A DNA stretch of 64,000 nt from Ephydatia muelleri (lineage: Eukaryota > Porifera > Demospongiae > Spongillida > Spongillidae). The notes beneath the pieces were generated by a model. That model saw only the letters and a list, made by a program, of their open reading frames with translations. It was not told the DNA's origin and searched no databases. Position numbers and translations under genes: made by a program. Positions within the stretch are counted from its first letter, which is position 1. Each line of letters begins with the position of its first letter. Below are positions 46,090 to 56,241 of this stretch, one piece after another. The stretch is taken from positions 2,029,618-2,093,617 of the forward strand of contig JABACO010000008.1 in NCBI GenBank assembly GCA_013339895.1, written 5' to 3'.

Positions 46090-47029
46090 CATAATGATTT
46101 TCTGCAATTAATGCTTGATTTGGAAACTGAAAATGGTAGCACCCAGAATGCAACCAGATCTACTGTTTTTTCAAATAATGATCTCATAACGCATTGCATA
46201 ACATTTTTGATAGCTGGATATGAGACAACATCGTCTTGTTTGGCATACACAAGCTACTTGCTTGCTATAAATCCTGATGTGCAAGATAAGTTGTGCCAAG
46301 AATTGGATAACTATTTCAAAGACCATTTTGTGAGTAAATTGCTACACGATTAAAACCATGACTGATTTGAAAAACAATCTCTACCAATCATTTAGATTTC
46401 CACTAGCATCTATGAAGCAACACACGATGTTGAATATTTAGACATGGTGGTTCAGGAGAGTCTTAGAATATTTCCCCCTGTACCTCTTTTGTAAGTATGC
46501 AATTGCAATGTAGTGTAGGAGCTAAGGAAATCATATTGCAATTTATCATTTGATCATTTTAAAGTAATGCATAGCACATTATTTTTGAAAGTACATAAAC
46601 CTTAAGATAGGATGTATTCTTGTATACTTTATACAGTAATGACTGTCTGTATCTTACCACAATGTTGTCAGGGTTGGGAGAATGAGCACAGAAAACATTC
46701 AACTCGGTGGACTTGACATACCAAAAGAGACTGCTGTTATAGTACCAGTCATGAGCATACACCAAGATCCGAAGATATGGGAAGATCCTATGAATTTCAG
46801 GCCAGAACGGTATAAATTACAGAAGGTTAATATTATAAGTATAATGATCGTTACCCATTACAATAGATTTTCTGTTGAGAAGAAAGAAAAGCGACCTCAG
46901 TTGTGCCATTTGCCATTTGGATGGGGACCACGAAACTGCATTGGAATGAGGTTTGCTCTTATGGAGGTCAAGATGGCCCTCATTAGCATACTACAGAAGT
47001 ACAGATTTGTGCAAACGTTGGAAACTGAG
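46090..47029 (+). CDS. P450 copy B exons 9-12: I-helix, K-helix, haem loop
   Basis: Exon 9 (46,090-46,329) has LIAGYETTSSCLAYTSYLLA. Exon 10 (46,396-46,490) has YLDMVVQESLRIFPP. Exon 11 (46,672-46,809) has DPKIWEDPMNFRPER. Exon 12 (46,867-47,029) has FGWGPRNCIGMRFALMEVKM, including the Cys ligand. All are open and in phase. The donor at 47,030 leads into an intron related to copy A's intron 12 up to about 47,520, where the match stops. Confidence 0.9.
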
Positions 47030-47702
47030 GTGGGTGGTGATAACATTTATGTATGCCCAAATCTAGCAGGAAACATACTCTGTAATATTAATTTGCAATT
47101 TCTATAGCCAAGTGTTGATATTATGATGCCAACAGATGTGATCATACAGGCATAAGTGTATATAAAGACCAAGCTATGTTATTCATATGGAGCAGTGAGA
47201 ATTAGTTCGATTTGTTGACAAGTAATAGCCTCTCATCGTATCAATCAGGAATACAGTCACCATGGAATGCAGAAGTGTTATTATATTGATCAAATAAGAT
47301 TGTGTGTCACATCGAAGCTCATTGCAAAAAAGATTGTTCTTCTTTTGGGTGTCATGTAAGGCATTTTGTCGTAATGTAACAACTTGAAATTATAATAATA
47401 TGACGTACCCTACATCATTCTGTGACTTTGCAATTGAATTTATCATTTCAGCACTCTGTACAGAGCAATGTACTAGTTTTATTCAGTTTGAAAGCATACA
47501 TGGACCAGTGAATGTAGTAGAATGCGCTTGCAAGGTTTGCCACTGACCTGTACCATTATAGTTCAAATACCGAGCAATGCACAGCAATTTAAATAGGCAA
47601 TACATACTACCCTGAACGTATTCACAATATGTTCAATACGCATTATTAATTAGCCCACTGCAGTTGACGAAACAAGAGTTTGCATAATAATGTTTGATAT
47701 CT
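47030..47702. other. P450 copy B intron 12 remnant
   Basis: Related to copy A intron 12 (TTTTGGGT, AGAGCAATGTACTA blocks) to about 47,520, then unrelated sequence up to the hairpin element at 47,703. Exon 13 (5,428-5,508 in copy A) has no counterpart here. Confidence 0.6.
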
Positions 47703-48249
47703 GAACCTGCGGCAGCAGGTTCAATATAGGATTGATTGAGGATTGATGAACATCATTAAAAAAACTTCACTCGCGTCTGGAGGGACAACGGAGAAACGGA
47801 TCGCTTATCTCTTTGTCGCGATGGAACGAGAACTCAAAGATCTACAGTTCTACGTTTGTTCCGTGTCATAAAACGGTGTGCTTTTAGAGAAACAAACGAA
47901 TTCCTTTTTCTCGTGCCCAGTCCTAAAATAATTCTTGGTCGTCGTCGTCGTCGTCTTCTTCTTCTTCTTCCTTAGGAAGGTATAACTCGAGCTACGAACG
48001 GTTTTGAAGAACGGCAATAGCACCAATATCTTTGGAATTCACCTGCACGGTGCCCTTTAAGGTCATATAAAGACTACAGCGTAGAAGTACCTCATGCGGT
48101 AGCAAGTTCTGTATAGGATATGAAGTTATTGCAGAAGTTTATTGTTGATGAATGAAGTTATTTTACAGCATGCAGTATAAATACTCCGACCTGCACGAAA
48201 TTTATTTGGTGTTCCTATCGCAGTTTAATACTTTGGCTAGTGAAGTTAA

Positions 48250-49785
48250 ATGCCTTCGCGTAATCGAAAGAAGAGATCTAAGCAACGAGCAGAATACCTT
48301 CAAAAGCAAGACGATATTTTATAACAACAAAACAAGGCTAAAGCCCAAGCGCGCTACAAGGCCGATCCCGAAAAGAAGAAGGCCTCTGTACGCGACAGCT
48401 ACAAGGCCGATCCCGAAAAGAAGAAGGCCTTTGTATGCGACAGCTACAAGGCCGATCCCGAAAAGAAGGCCTCTGTACGCGACAGCTACAAGGCCGATCC
48501 CGAAAAGAAGGCCTCTGTACGCGACAGCTACAAGGCCGATCCCGAAAAAAAGAAGGCCTCTGTACGCGACAGCTACAAGGCCGATCCCGAAAAGAAGAAG
48601 GCCTCTGTACGCGACAGCTACAACGCAGATATTGAATCTAAGCAATCTGCTAAAAGGCAGCGATATCAAGAGGACGTCGAGGAGAACCGCGCTGCTAAAA
48701 GGCCGAAATACGAGGACAATTCAGCTGCCATTAAGGCATCTGAAAGGAATCGGTATTGGTATGACCCCGCTGTCCGATTGGCTAAACGTGCTGCCGAGAG
48801 GAAGCGGTATCGCAGGGGTCACCGAACTACCACTACCACCCAAAGGTATGTCATGGCCTGTTGTATTGCACTAGCATTAAAAAGCTATAGGAAGATGTGC
48901 ATGCAACATGTGTACAGCACGCATGTAAGGAATCTGCACAAAACCATTCACTTCACATGTACAGCATGCATGGTGACCCAAGTGTTGTGTACAGTACATG
49001 TAGTCCTTTCTCCTTTGTGACCTGTCTATTGAATATTGGGGTGTCATCCTTAATCTGATGTACAAAAAGGCTTCCTTATCTGATGTACTACGGCTGCAAC
49101 TGTGTATGAGCACTGAAACCATATCCTTCTCCCATATAGCTACTCCTTGTATGAACCCAAATCTCATGCACTAATGGAGTATAATGGTGGACTTGAAAAA
49201 GCTATTCTTAGGGATAGTGAGCTTCTAAGTGAAGTAAATTATGCCTTTTGTAAGTCTCATCCATTGCTAGCTCAAAAGGTTGTTACAAGATCTGCCCGTG
49301 CAGCAGTAAGTAAGATTGGTGCAGATGCATTAGTCGGAGGACGAAGTACATCCTCCAACTCCTCTTCCCTTTACACAGCCACTGCTGCTAGATACATTGC
49401 TGCCCCCCTACTGTCCGCCGCCAGCAGCAGCTGCAGCACTGCCCCTGCTGAGCAGAGCTGCATGCCCCCACCGCTGCCCCACCGCCAACAGCAGAGCTGC
49501 CCCCACCTCCAGCAGCAGAAGCAGGAGCACCGCCGCTACCTGCACCAGCCCCACCACCGGCACCAGTATTGGCACCAGTGCCCCCACCACCACTTTGCCT
49601 GCTGCCACCCTGGCCGCTGCCACCACCACCCGCATGGCTCCCATGGCCAGAACCAGGCCGCCGCGGCCATAGAAGAGGCTGGGGGAGACAAAGAGGACAA
49701 GGCGGAACCGTACAGAACATTAAGAACTCATGTACATATAATTTCTATTATTAAATTTTTTAACCTCCCTCCCTTCAAAAATTAA
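48250..49785 (+). CDS. Lysine-rich YKADPEKKK-repeat protein, two exons, one internal stop
   Basis: Exon 1 (48,250-48,845) starts MPSRNRKKRSKQRAEYLQKQ. After a single in-frame TAA at 48,322 it runs through six tandem units of YKADPEKKKASVRDS, then a divergent AKRQRY / AKRPKYEDN / ASERNRYWYDP / AKRAAERKRYRRGH tail. Unit lengths differ only by whole AAG codons, which argues for coding constraint. The GTATGT donor at 48,846 and TATAG acceptor before 49,140 join in phase to YSLYEPKSHALMEYNGGLEK and SELLSEVNYAFCKSHPLLAQ. The end is GCC/CAC-rich low complexity, and its frame is uncertain. I recall families with this repeat in sponges, some tied to Helitron-type proteins, but cannot verify it. A nucleic-acid-binding role is inference from charge alone. 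Confidence 0.65.
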
Positions 49786-49835
49786 AATTAATTTGTGACC
49801 ACTTATAAAGACGCCAGAGGAAAAAACTTATGAAA

Positions 49836-50130
49836 CCAGTAAATAAAAACATTCTCTAACGAGAAAGTTGTTGGTATATAGGATTGACCAATGGTGGTGT
49901 AAAAAGCACAGAAACAAGAGTGACAGAAATTTGACTGGAAAATTGATATAGGCCTATATTTAGCACACTAACGTTGTAACAGTACATGCCTGAGTAATGG
50001 GCTAAATATAGGCCTATTTCAATTTTCCAGTCAAATTTCTGTCACTCTTGTTTCTGTGCTTTTTACACCACCATTGGTCAATCCTATATACCAACAACTT
50101 TCTCGTTAGAGAATGTTTTTATTTACTTGT
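49836..50130. repeat. Long terminal hairpin of the locus 2 element
   Basis: Arms of about 130 bp with one or two mismatches and a loop of about 35 bp. It shares ACATTCTCTA, GAGAAAGTTG, TATAGGATT, GGTGTAAAAAGC and CCTATATTTAGC with the hairpin at 11,079-11,357, but the intervening arm sequence is different and still self-complementary. Confidence 0.92.
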
Positions 50131-50836
50131 TTCATCAACAGTATGCACGGACTTGCTGTTATTACTTCGTAAGTATAAGCAATAAACATAAGAGCATTAA
50201 CACAAGCCTTTCCTCGGCTTATTATCCGGTACGCATTGCAATGCTATTTATAGCAAACATCTAGGCATTTTGGCGCCCCCCTTAGGTCGGCGCCCGGAGG
50301 CAATTGCCCCCCCTCCCCCCCCCCCCCCCCCCCCCCCCCCCCTCGCTACGCCACTGAAACCGTGTAGAACAAACGGGATCCTGTTTTTCCTCGTCCCCAG
50401 AAGGAATAGCGCCATTTTTTCTTCTTCTCCCTTTATTTGTATATAAGAACCGTTTCAAAGGACGCGAATGGTGCCAATATGTATAACATTTCAAGCGGTA
50501 GATTCTTTGCGGATTGGATACACGTGGATCGTATTGGGCCTTGAACTGATAACAGAAATACATATGTTGATAACTTTACTGGGAAAAAAAAACTCAACAG
50601 CCGTTTGAAAGAACGCCAATGGTATCAGTAGGTTCTTATATCCGTACAAGTGAGTATGTTCATGGGGATCGCTTGCTACAGTAGCTCTGGCTAGAAATGG
50701 TGTGTTTCAATACAAATGGCTCGTCTGGGAACGAGATAACGAGCACGCTGTAACTAATTAATAGTTGAGCTTTAAATAGAAGTATATTCGCTGTTCAATC
50801 GCCGCGCGTCTTGCATTGTTTGGTAGCGTGACCGTC
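50131..50836. other. Upstream region of the 50.8 kb gene, with C-run and element terminus
   Basis: A long C-run (about 50,307-50,342) is followed by CTCGCTACGCCACTG, which looks like the end of an unrelated DNA transposon. Further right, GGCTCGTCTGGGAACGAGA (about 50,719-50,737) is the inverted form of the dispersed TCTCGTnCCCAG motif. Confidence 0.5.
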
Positions 50837-52592
50837 ATGGCTGACATCGCTCAACTTTTAAAAAGACGGGAGAACCCACCCAAACCGGGAATTATAGTAG
50901 CGACAGGTGGTCCGCTCCACCGCTTTCCAAGTGAACTCAGCGTTTATTCAAGTATCCCCACATCTAATAACCAATATAAGGATCTACGCATTCGTGAAGG
51001 CCCAAGGGATATTGTTACAAATTCAATCAACAACACCAACACGGCAGCAACCGGTGGCTATACATCATCTTATGGTGGTGTGTCATTTTTTGTCCCGTTG
51101 CCTACCGGTACTGACGCCTGGATATACGCACACCAAGCCATTAGGGAAAAGTCTTCGAATCTTCCAGACTGTAAGACATGTTCAGTGGATGAATTCCAAA
51201 ACATTCGTGTTATGGCCCGCTTCGACAGAATCATTAAGTTGAATGGTAAACCGGTGGCCCTACACATTCTTTGCCACCCTAACAATGGCGACGAGGGACT
51301 GCCCATCGAGGTTTTCCAATCAATAGCTCTCTGTGACCACCCAGGCATCACCTGGCAAAATTGTCTACAACTGATAGCTGCTGCTGATGTTCCCGACTTG
51401 CCTGACACCGATGACCCGGACATCGACACAGCCCAGATGCTTCTGTACCAGCTAATGCACTGCAGCGAGACCAGCCTCAACGATAGCTTCGAGGTTGCTC
51501 TCTACTCTTTCATTATTGCACACTCTCCGCAGTTTGCGTTCAATATTCCTGAGATGATGCGTGCGGACGACAGTCGGATTGCAGAGATCTTCCTCATGGC
51601 AGAGCGTGTTTACAGAAAGATGCCCCATGGCCCATGGCTATACGCTCAAGGATGCGCCGCGGACGAAATCTTTTACCAGGCCAAGAAGGCACTAGCTGAT
51701 AGGGTCGAGAGCTCCTCGGTGTGAAGAGGTAGCTCCTATACCCTCTACTAGTGCAGTGGCAGTAACCATCAGTAAGCCGAAACTGTCACACTTGACCATG
51801 GTCGATACCAGTGACCAAGCAAGCGTCACCACGCCTAGGAAGACACCAGTTAACCTGTCCTTTCATGCCATAATTTCGTGTGGCTCTGACGATCAGAAAG
51901 AGTTTCTATTACACGATGGTTTCAAATGTGGTTTTGAATCAGCTCTGAAGTGTCTAGCACGAGATCTTGTCATTCCCAAGGTATGTATACAAGAACAATT
52001 TATACATGTATCTGTGATAGGTAACTAACATAGCCATGCATAGTGAGGGTAATTAGCACTTACTCAGGAGCTTTCCTTTTTGTAGTATAAGTATTCCATG
52101 TACTGTGTGTATTAACCCTTTTTCTTTGCTACAGACAGTGGCTCAATCCTTATTCTTGTCCTGGGCCAGCTGAATGGATCGACGCTAGACTACATTGATC
52201 TCCCATTTGTATTTGACTTTCAAATAGTTGGTGCAAGTTACTATGGAATAGTTGATGACTGCTCTTCAGTTGACTTTGAAGAGTCCGAGGAAAAGTTTGA
52301 CAACATAGAAAAGTTTGTAGAAGTCAGCCAATCTCTGTCAAAGAAGGGCCCAAGTGTCATCATGGTATTCCACAAAAGCAGAATTCGAAATGCATTGCAA
52401 GCTGAATCTGAAGACGAACCAGAGATATTTAAAGTTGTGCGCATGCATTTCAATGAAGAAGTGTCAGCACTAGTGAGTGGTTGTGCCTCTCAATGCGAGG
52501 GCACTACAAAGAATGGCATTCAATGTCACCGTAAGACCTGCCATCCAACCAAGCGTTGCCATGACCACCGGCGGCACTTATCTACAGTTTAA
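50837..52592 (+). CDS. Unrecognised two-exon gene with C-terminal Cys/His cluster and a +1 frame break
   Basis: ORF 1 (50,837-51,724) encodes 295 residues starting MADIAQLLKRRENPPKPGII; no domain recognised. It stops at TGA 51,722-51,724. From GAA at 51,723, one base on, the frame continues EEVAPIPSTSAVAVT to a donor at 51,985 (GTATAC, with a better-looking GTATGT four bases upstream that would not keep phase). Exon 2 (52,135-52,592) gives SGSILILVLGQLNGSTLDYI, an acidic stretch, and ends with CASQCEGTTKNGIQCHRKTC followed by H, a small Cys/His cluster of the kind seen in short zinc-binding tails. GC content is higher than the surroundings and substitution-tolerant codons look constrained. 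The frame break is either a one-base indel or a programmed +1 shift. Function unknown. Confidence 0.6.
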
Positions 52593-53330
52593 GAACACAC
52601 TGCTTTTGCAGCTGGGCAAAACTTGGATAATTAGAAATTATAGTATCCGAAAGCACTGTACGTTACTCTACGTGCTCAATATAGTTTGTTTTATTTTTGA
52701 CGCATACGGGGCTGTAAGTATAAAGAAATGTATAATGTCGATTGCATCATGTACATGTACTTCATTTCATTCTGGTCATGATAGCATGCAGCAGCTAGCT
52801 AGCTCACTGCAAAAAAAAAGTGTGAAGGTCACCCGTTTTGTGGTGTGACGGCTGGCAGCCAATAGGCACTCCAAATCAGGTGTGACCTTCACAAACGGGT
52901 GAAATCACTCTTTAACGTTACGCAGAATGGAAGTAGCTCCGGGTTGGTCAGTCGCTGCTGCCGTGCTTCTTCTTGCCGGCCTAGTTATCTAGTTAGTGTT
53001 GGGGAGGTGGAGTCAGGGACACGCCCCTCACGGCTGGGGGTGTGCCAGTTCTGCGAGGTCCCGAGCAGACCAACCCCAAAGGCCGATGTACTTTACAGCG
53101 GCCTGCACACCCCAAACGTAGTGGTAAGGTGTTGGGTTGCGCACTATGAGTGGTTGGCTATAGGCCTATAGCATGCTTTGCTGAGGCTCGATCCTGCATG
53201 TCTATTTGTGCGTCTATCATATACATGTGAGCGATATGCTTTGTTGTTCATGTGCAAGTAATGCTACCATGAGTAAACTTCACGCGCGGTGCTAATGAAC
53301 TGACACTGCATGAATACCGCTAACTACCAA
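52593..53330. other. Gap between the 50.8 kb gene and the Ngaro-like element
   Basis: GTGAAGGTCACCCGTTT at about 52,831 and GTGACCTTCACAAACGGGTGA at about 52,882 form an imperfect inverted repeat. The rest presumably includes the 3' end of the Ngaro-like element, whose terminus I could not define. Confidence 0.45.
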
Positions 53331-54231
53331 CTAACGGTCCACGATGCGAGCGATGGATGTAGACGTTGCGGCTAGTTGCAGTCCCGGTGTTCGAATATAG
53401 CTCAAAAAGGCGTCGCTGCTCCAGCGACCGAGAGCCTTGATGGTGGAGTCCTCTATCCCCGCTGCCGCTGCAGCTGTTGCCGCTCCTATTCTGAAGCTAT
53501 GGCCAGCAAAGGACAGGCTGTCGAATCCCCTGGCGGTCAGAGCCCTCCGAAGCTCCGATACAAAGTCTGGTTTTAGCATAGGTCTACCATCTCGCTTGAC
53601 GAAGAACGGTCCCGGTTGGTCCCCTCGGACTGCCACGTAGGAAAGACAGGCGGCTATGGGACATATTGCGTTGCCCGACTGCCCAATGAACACGTCCGCC
53701 CCTTGTCCGAATTGGTCACATTTCGCGAACTTCAAGTGGACTCTTACTATGGTGGGAGAGTGCCGTGGTTGAATGCCACCTCCCCCCATTGCGGTGGTAG
53801 TCTGCTTGGCTTGTCCTGTGATGAAAGAAGCTCGCCTAGGCGGAAGAACCCGAAATAGCATATGGCTGCTATGGCCCATAGTAGGGTCCGGTTGCCGTCT
53901 TCAGGCTTCTCCATCCAGAAAGACCTTATAGCTCGTGCAGAATAGCGGGGGTTAAGGGAAGCCTGACTCGACCTGGTTTTCGGCGAGTGGCTGCCACGCG
54001 CTTGATGCCAGCTTGTATCCTCTCGAGTCTGCACATTGACATCTGCGACCGAGGGTCGGGAAACCCAAGTGCTATGTGCGCGTCCCGCACCGCCGACAGG
54101 TATACCTTTACGGTCTGTGGCGAGAGTTCGTCGGATGCGAGTGCGGCGACAAAATAGCATAGGATTGGCTCCGTTACAGGAAATGGGTTATAAATGGAAT
54201 AGCTATCGCAAAAACGGTGGAAACGTTTCAT
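53331..54231 (-). pseudogene. Tyrosine recombinase of the Ngaro-like element (two frame slips)
   Basis: The N-terminal SAM-like part (54,231-53,926) reads RFCDSYSIYNPFPVTEPILC and SPQTVKVYLSAVRDAHIALG. After a slip near 53,930 comes ICYFGFFRLGELL with the first catalytic Arg. After a second near 53,755 comes VRVHLKFAKCDQFGQGADVF, then GHSFRIGAATAAAAAG (HxxR), GRWSSDAFLSYI (Trp in the His/Trp position, then Tyr). All expected catalytic positions are present, spread over three frames. Confidence 0.88.
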
Positions 54232-54263
54232 GCCAGACTCGTATGTTCGACGCGTTGATTCTG

Positions 54264-56060
54264 CTAGGCCTTGCGCGTAGAAGAACTGAACGGCTCCGTC
54301 CAGAGCGGAGACAGCCAGTCTATGTCCTCGCTGAGTAGGATTTCCACCAGCCGGGACGGGATGGGGTGCGGGTACGGATCTGCCTCGGGAACCTGTTGGA
54401 AGAATACATCAATGCGGTTACGCGACAAGGCATCAGCGGCTTGATTCTGGGCCCCCGGTATGTGGATCCCTCTCAGCTCGAACTGAAACCGCGCTTCGAA
54501 GTAGAAGAGGCACCTCAGCAGGTGTGCAAGTCGCTCTTCCTTAGACGAACGGGTGGTCAGCGTGGCCACGACCGCTTGGTTGTCACAGTAACATGCGACA
54601 AGTTGACCGTGCCATTGGGCGCCCCATGTGGCCGCGGCCATTATTATGGGTAGCATCTCTTTTACAGATATTGGCAGGGGGGTGGCCGCTTCGCTCCACT
54701 GGACCTGGAACCATTGCTGGTTCCAAGAGGCGCCGCATCCCCATGAACCGGCTGCGTCCGTGTATAGTTTGACGGTTAGTGTGATACGGTCCTGGGGGAT
54801 AAGCCCGGTGCCGTTCCAGTTAGCGGCGAGCATGTGCCACCATGCGAGGTCGGCGCGAAAAGCTCTGTTAAGCCGAATGACGTGGCGGTCATTTGCTGTG
54901 GACAGCAGCGCGATCATGCGCCTTAGGAATGACCTGCCTGGCCTGACGATCGTGCATGCATGGTGCAGGAGGCCGACGAGGGACTCTAGCTCTTTCCTGC
55001 GGCACACTTTCTTCTCCTGCCACGTCTCTAGAGTGTCCAGGATCCTGGCTAGTTTGTCCCTTGGCAGACGAAGGGTCCGCGTCTTGGTATCCAACTCTAT
55101 TCCCAGGAACGTAAGGCAAGTACTGGGGCCCTCGCATTTGTCTAAAGCTAGGGGAACGCCCAATTCTGCGCACGTGTCCACAACGATCCTCAGGCTGTGT
55201 GCGCATTGCGAGGAATGGGGAGCGCCGAGGATGATAAAGTCATCCAGGTAGTGTGCCACGTGGTCGACACCCCTTCGACGCAAAATCCACTCGAGCGCAT
55301 CCGCCACTGCCGAGAAGATCTTTGCTGCTGATCTGAGGCCAAAAGGTAGCATCGCGTCGCAGTAAACGCTACCCTTCCACTCGATGCCTAGTAGAGGTCT
55401 GTCGTCTGGGTGCACTGGGATGAGGCGGTAGGCAGCCTGGACGTCGATTTTTGCCAGCAGCGTGCCTTGACCTAGGCTGGTGATGACCGCGGCCGCCGTA
55501 TCGACTGAGATGTAGCTGAGCGAGCAGAGGGCGGAGCTGATACCGTCGTTTACGCTGAAACCAGGGGGAAAGGACAGGTCTGTAATCAGGCGCCATTTCC
55601 CTGGGTTGTGTCCTTTAGGGACGACACCTATTCGGCTACGGTGCGTGTAGCGAGCGATGCGGCTCGGTAGCGGCCCTAGCAGACGGTTTGCGCTTAGCTC
55701 GGTGTTGATGTACGAAGAGACCACACTGTCGTGTTCGCTAACCGATGGGAGGTTATGGGTGGCTGAGCGTAGCTGTTGACGGCGGTCGAACCCTACTCTG
55801 AAGCCCTCAGCTAGTCCGTTGGTTATGTAATCGCTGTACCGCCTGTCTGGGTGGTCTTCGAGGGCGCCCTTGAACAAGTCAGCTCGCAAGGGGGAGTAGC
55901 CTCCCAGTACTGGGCCAGGTGTCGGTCCTTCTGGCCGCGGAAGGAAGCTTTGGAGCTGTATTAGGTGGCTCGTGTAGGCGTAGTGGCCTGTGGCTGTGAG
56001 ATGGGGGGGGGGGGGGGGGGGGGGGATGGTGCGCCCCGGGTAAACATCAGCACGACTCAT
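54264..56060 (-). CDS. Reverse transcriptase-RNase H of the Ngaro-like element
   Basis: 598 residues, no stops. A proline run from a 23-C tract follows the start MSRADVYPGRTI. RT motifs: KWRLITDLSFPPG, LLAKIDVQAAYRLIPVHPDD, LPFGLRSAAKIFSAVADALE, catalytic HYLDDFIILG, then LTFLGIELDT. RNase H: LYTDAAGSWGCGASW, SVKEMLPIIMAA, CDNQAVVATL, NQAADALSR. Used to copy the element RNA and remove the template. The intact frame contrasts with the slips in the neighbouring ORFs. Confidence 0.92.
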   Translation of the reverse strand: MSRADVYPGRTIPPPPPPPHLTATGHYAYTSHLIQLQSFLPRPEGPTPGPVLGGYSPLRADLFKGALEDHPDRRYSDYITNGLAEGFRVGFDRRQQLRSATHNLPSVSEHDSVVSSYINTELSANRLLGPLPSRIARYTHRSRIGVVPKGHNPGKWRLITDLSFPPGFSVNDGISSALCSLSYISVDTAAAVITSLGQGTLLAKIDVQAAYRLIPVHPDDRPLLGIEWKGSVYCDAMLPFGLRSAAKIFSAVADALEWILRRRGVDHVAHYLDDFIILGAPHSSQCAHSLRIVVDTCAELGVPLALDKCEGPSTCLTFLGIELDTKTRTLRLPRDKLARILDTLETWQEKKVCRRKELESLVGLLHHACTIVRPGRSFLRRMIALLSTANDRHVIRLNRAFRADLAWWHMLAANWNGTGLIPQDRITLTVKLYTDAAGSWGCGASWNQQWFQVQWSEAATPLPISVKEMLPIIMAAATWGAQWHGQLVACYCDNQAVVATLTTRSSKEERLAHLLRCLFYFEARFQFELRGIHIPGAQNQAADALSRNRIDVFFQQVPEADPYPHPIPSRLVEILLSEDIDWLSPLWTEPFSSSTRKA

Positions 56061-56241
56061 TGCTACGTGTACGTATATAGACTTTATCTTACCCAGAGAA
56101 ACCCTCGTGCGCTTGCGCTAATCAGCATGCAACAAGATTAAGACACAATCAGATTCACACCCGTAAGGGTGGAGCTGCGATAATTGCCAACCGGTTGCAT
56201 CACACTACTACATTTAGCTAACTCGTATCCTGCAGCGTCGT

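Larger units (their letters stand above)
27798..47029 (+). pseudogene. Cytochrome P450 copy B (CYP3-like), exons 1-12, probable recent pseudogene
   Basis: Twelve exons in matching phase give 487 codons, which would be about 514 with copy A's last exon, normal for a P450. Exons: 27,798-27,853; 27,901-27,994; 30,073-30,125; 31,847-31,943; 43,085-43,213; 43,371-43,459; 44,745-44,920; 45,314-45,444; 46,090-46,329; 46,396-46,490; 46,672-46,809; 46,867-47,029. Features in order: membrane anchor, proline-rich hinge, helix C region GERWKNSRQA, I-helix AGYETTSS, K-helix QESLRIFPP, haem loop FGWGPRNCIG. One in-frame TGA interrupts exon 8, and no exon 13 was found before the homology with copy A ends near 47,520. 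Introns 2, 3 and 4 hold the fold-back FB2, the minisatellite, and a stack of transposons that brings intron 4 to 11.1 kb. If the TGA is polymorphic or read wrongly, the gene could still be usable with an alternative last exon. Confidence 0.88.
47703..50130 (+). mobile_element. Gene-bearing hairpin element, Helentron/Helitron2-like (locus 2)
   Basis: The left end is a small hairpin, GAACCTGC-ggca-GCAGGTTC (47,703-47,722), followed by ATATAGGATTGA. The right end is the long hairpin at 49,836-50,130, ending ATTTACTTGT. The same layout and the same end sequences bound the locus 1 element, whose limits are proven by its insertion in a P450 exon. The first 400 bp are related to locus 1 (shared ATTAAAAAAA, CGCG..CGTCTG, TCTCGT.CCCAGTC, ACTCG blocks in the same order). 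A two-exon gene lies between the ends. No Rep or helicase domain is seen, so this copy is non-autonomous or truncated. Confidence 0.6.

Noticed and set aside
49388-49720. Gly-rich minus-strand and Pro-rich plus-strand frames around 49.4-49.75 kb
   Set aside because: All come from the GC-rich low-complexity end of the 48.2 kb gene. Only the frame joined by splicing is kept, and its own end is uncertain.
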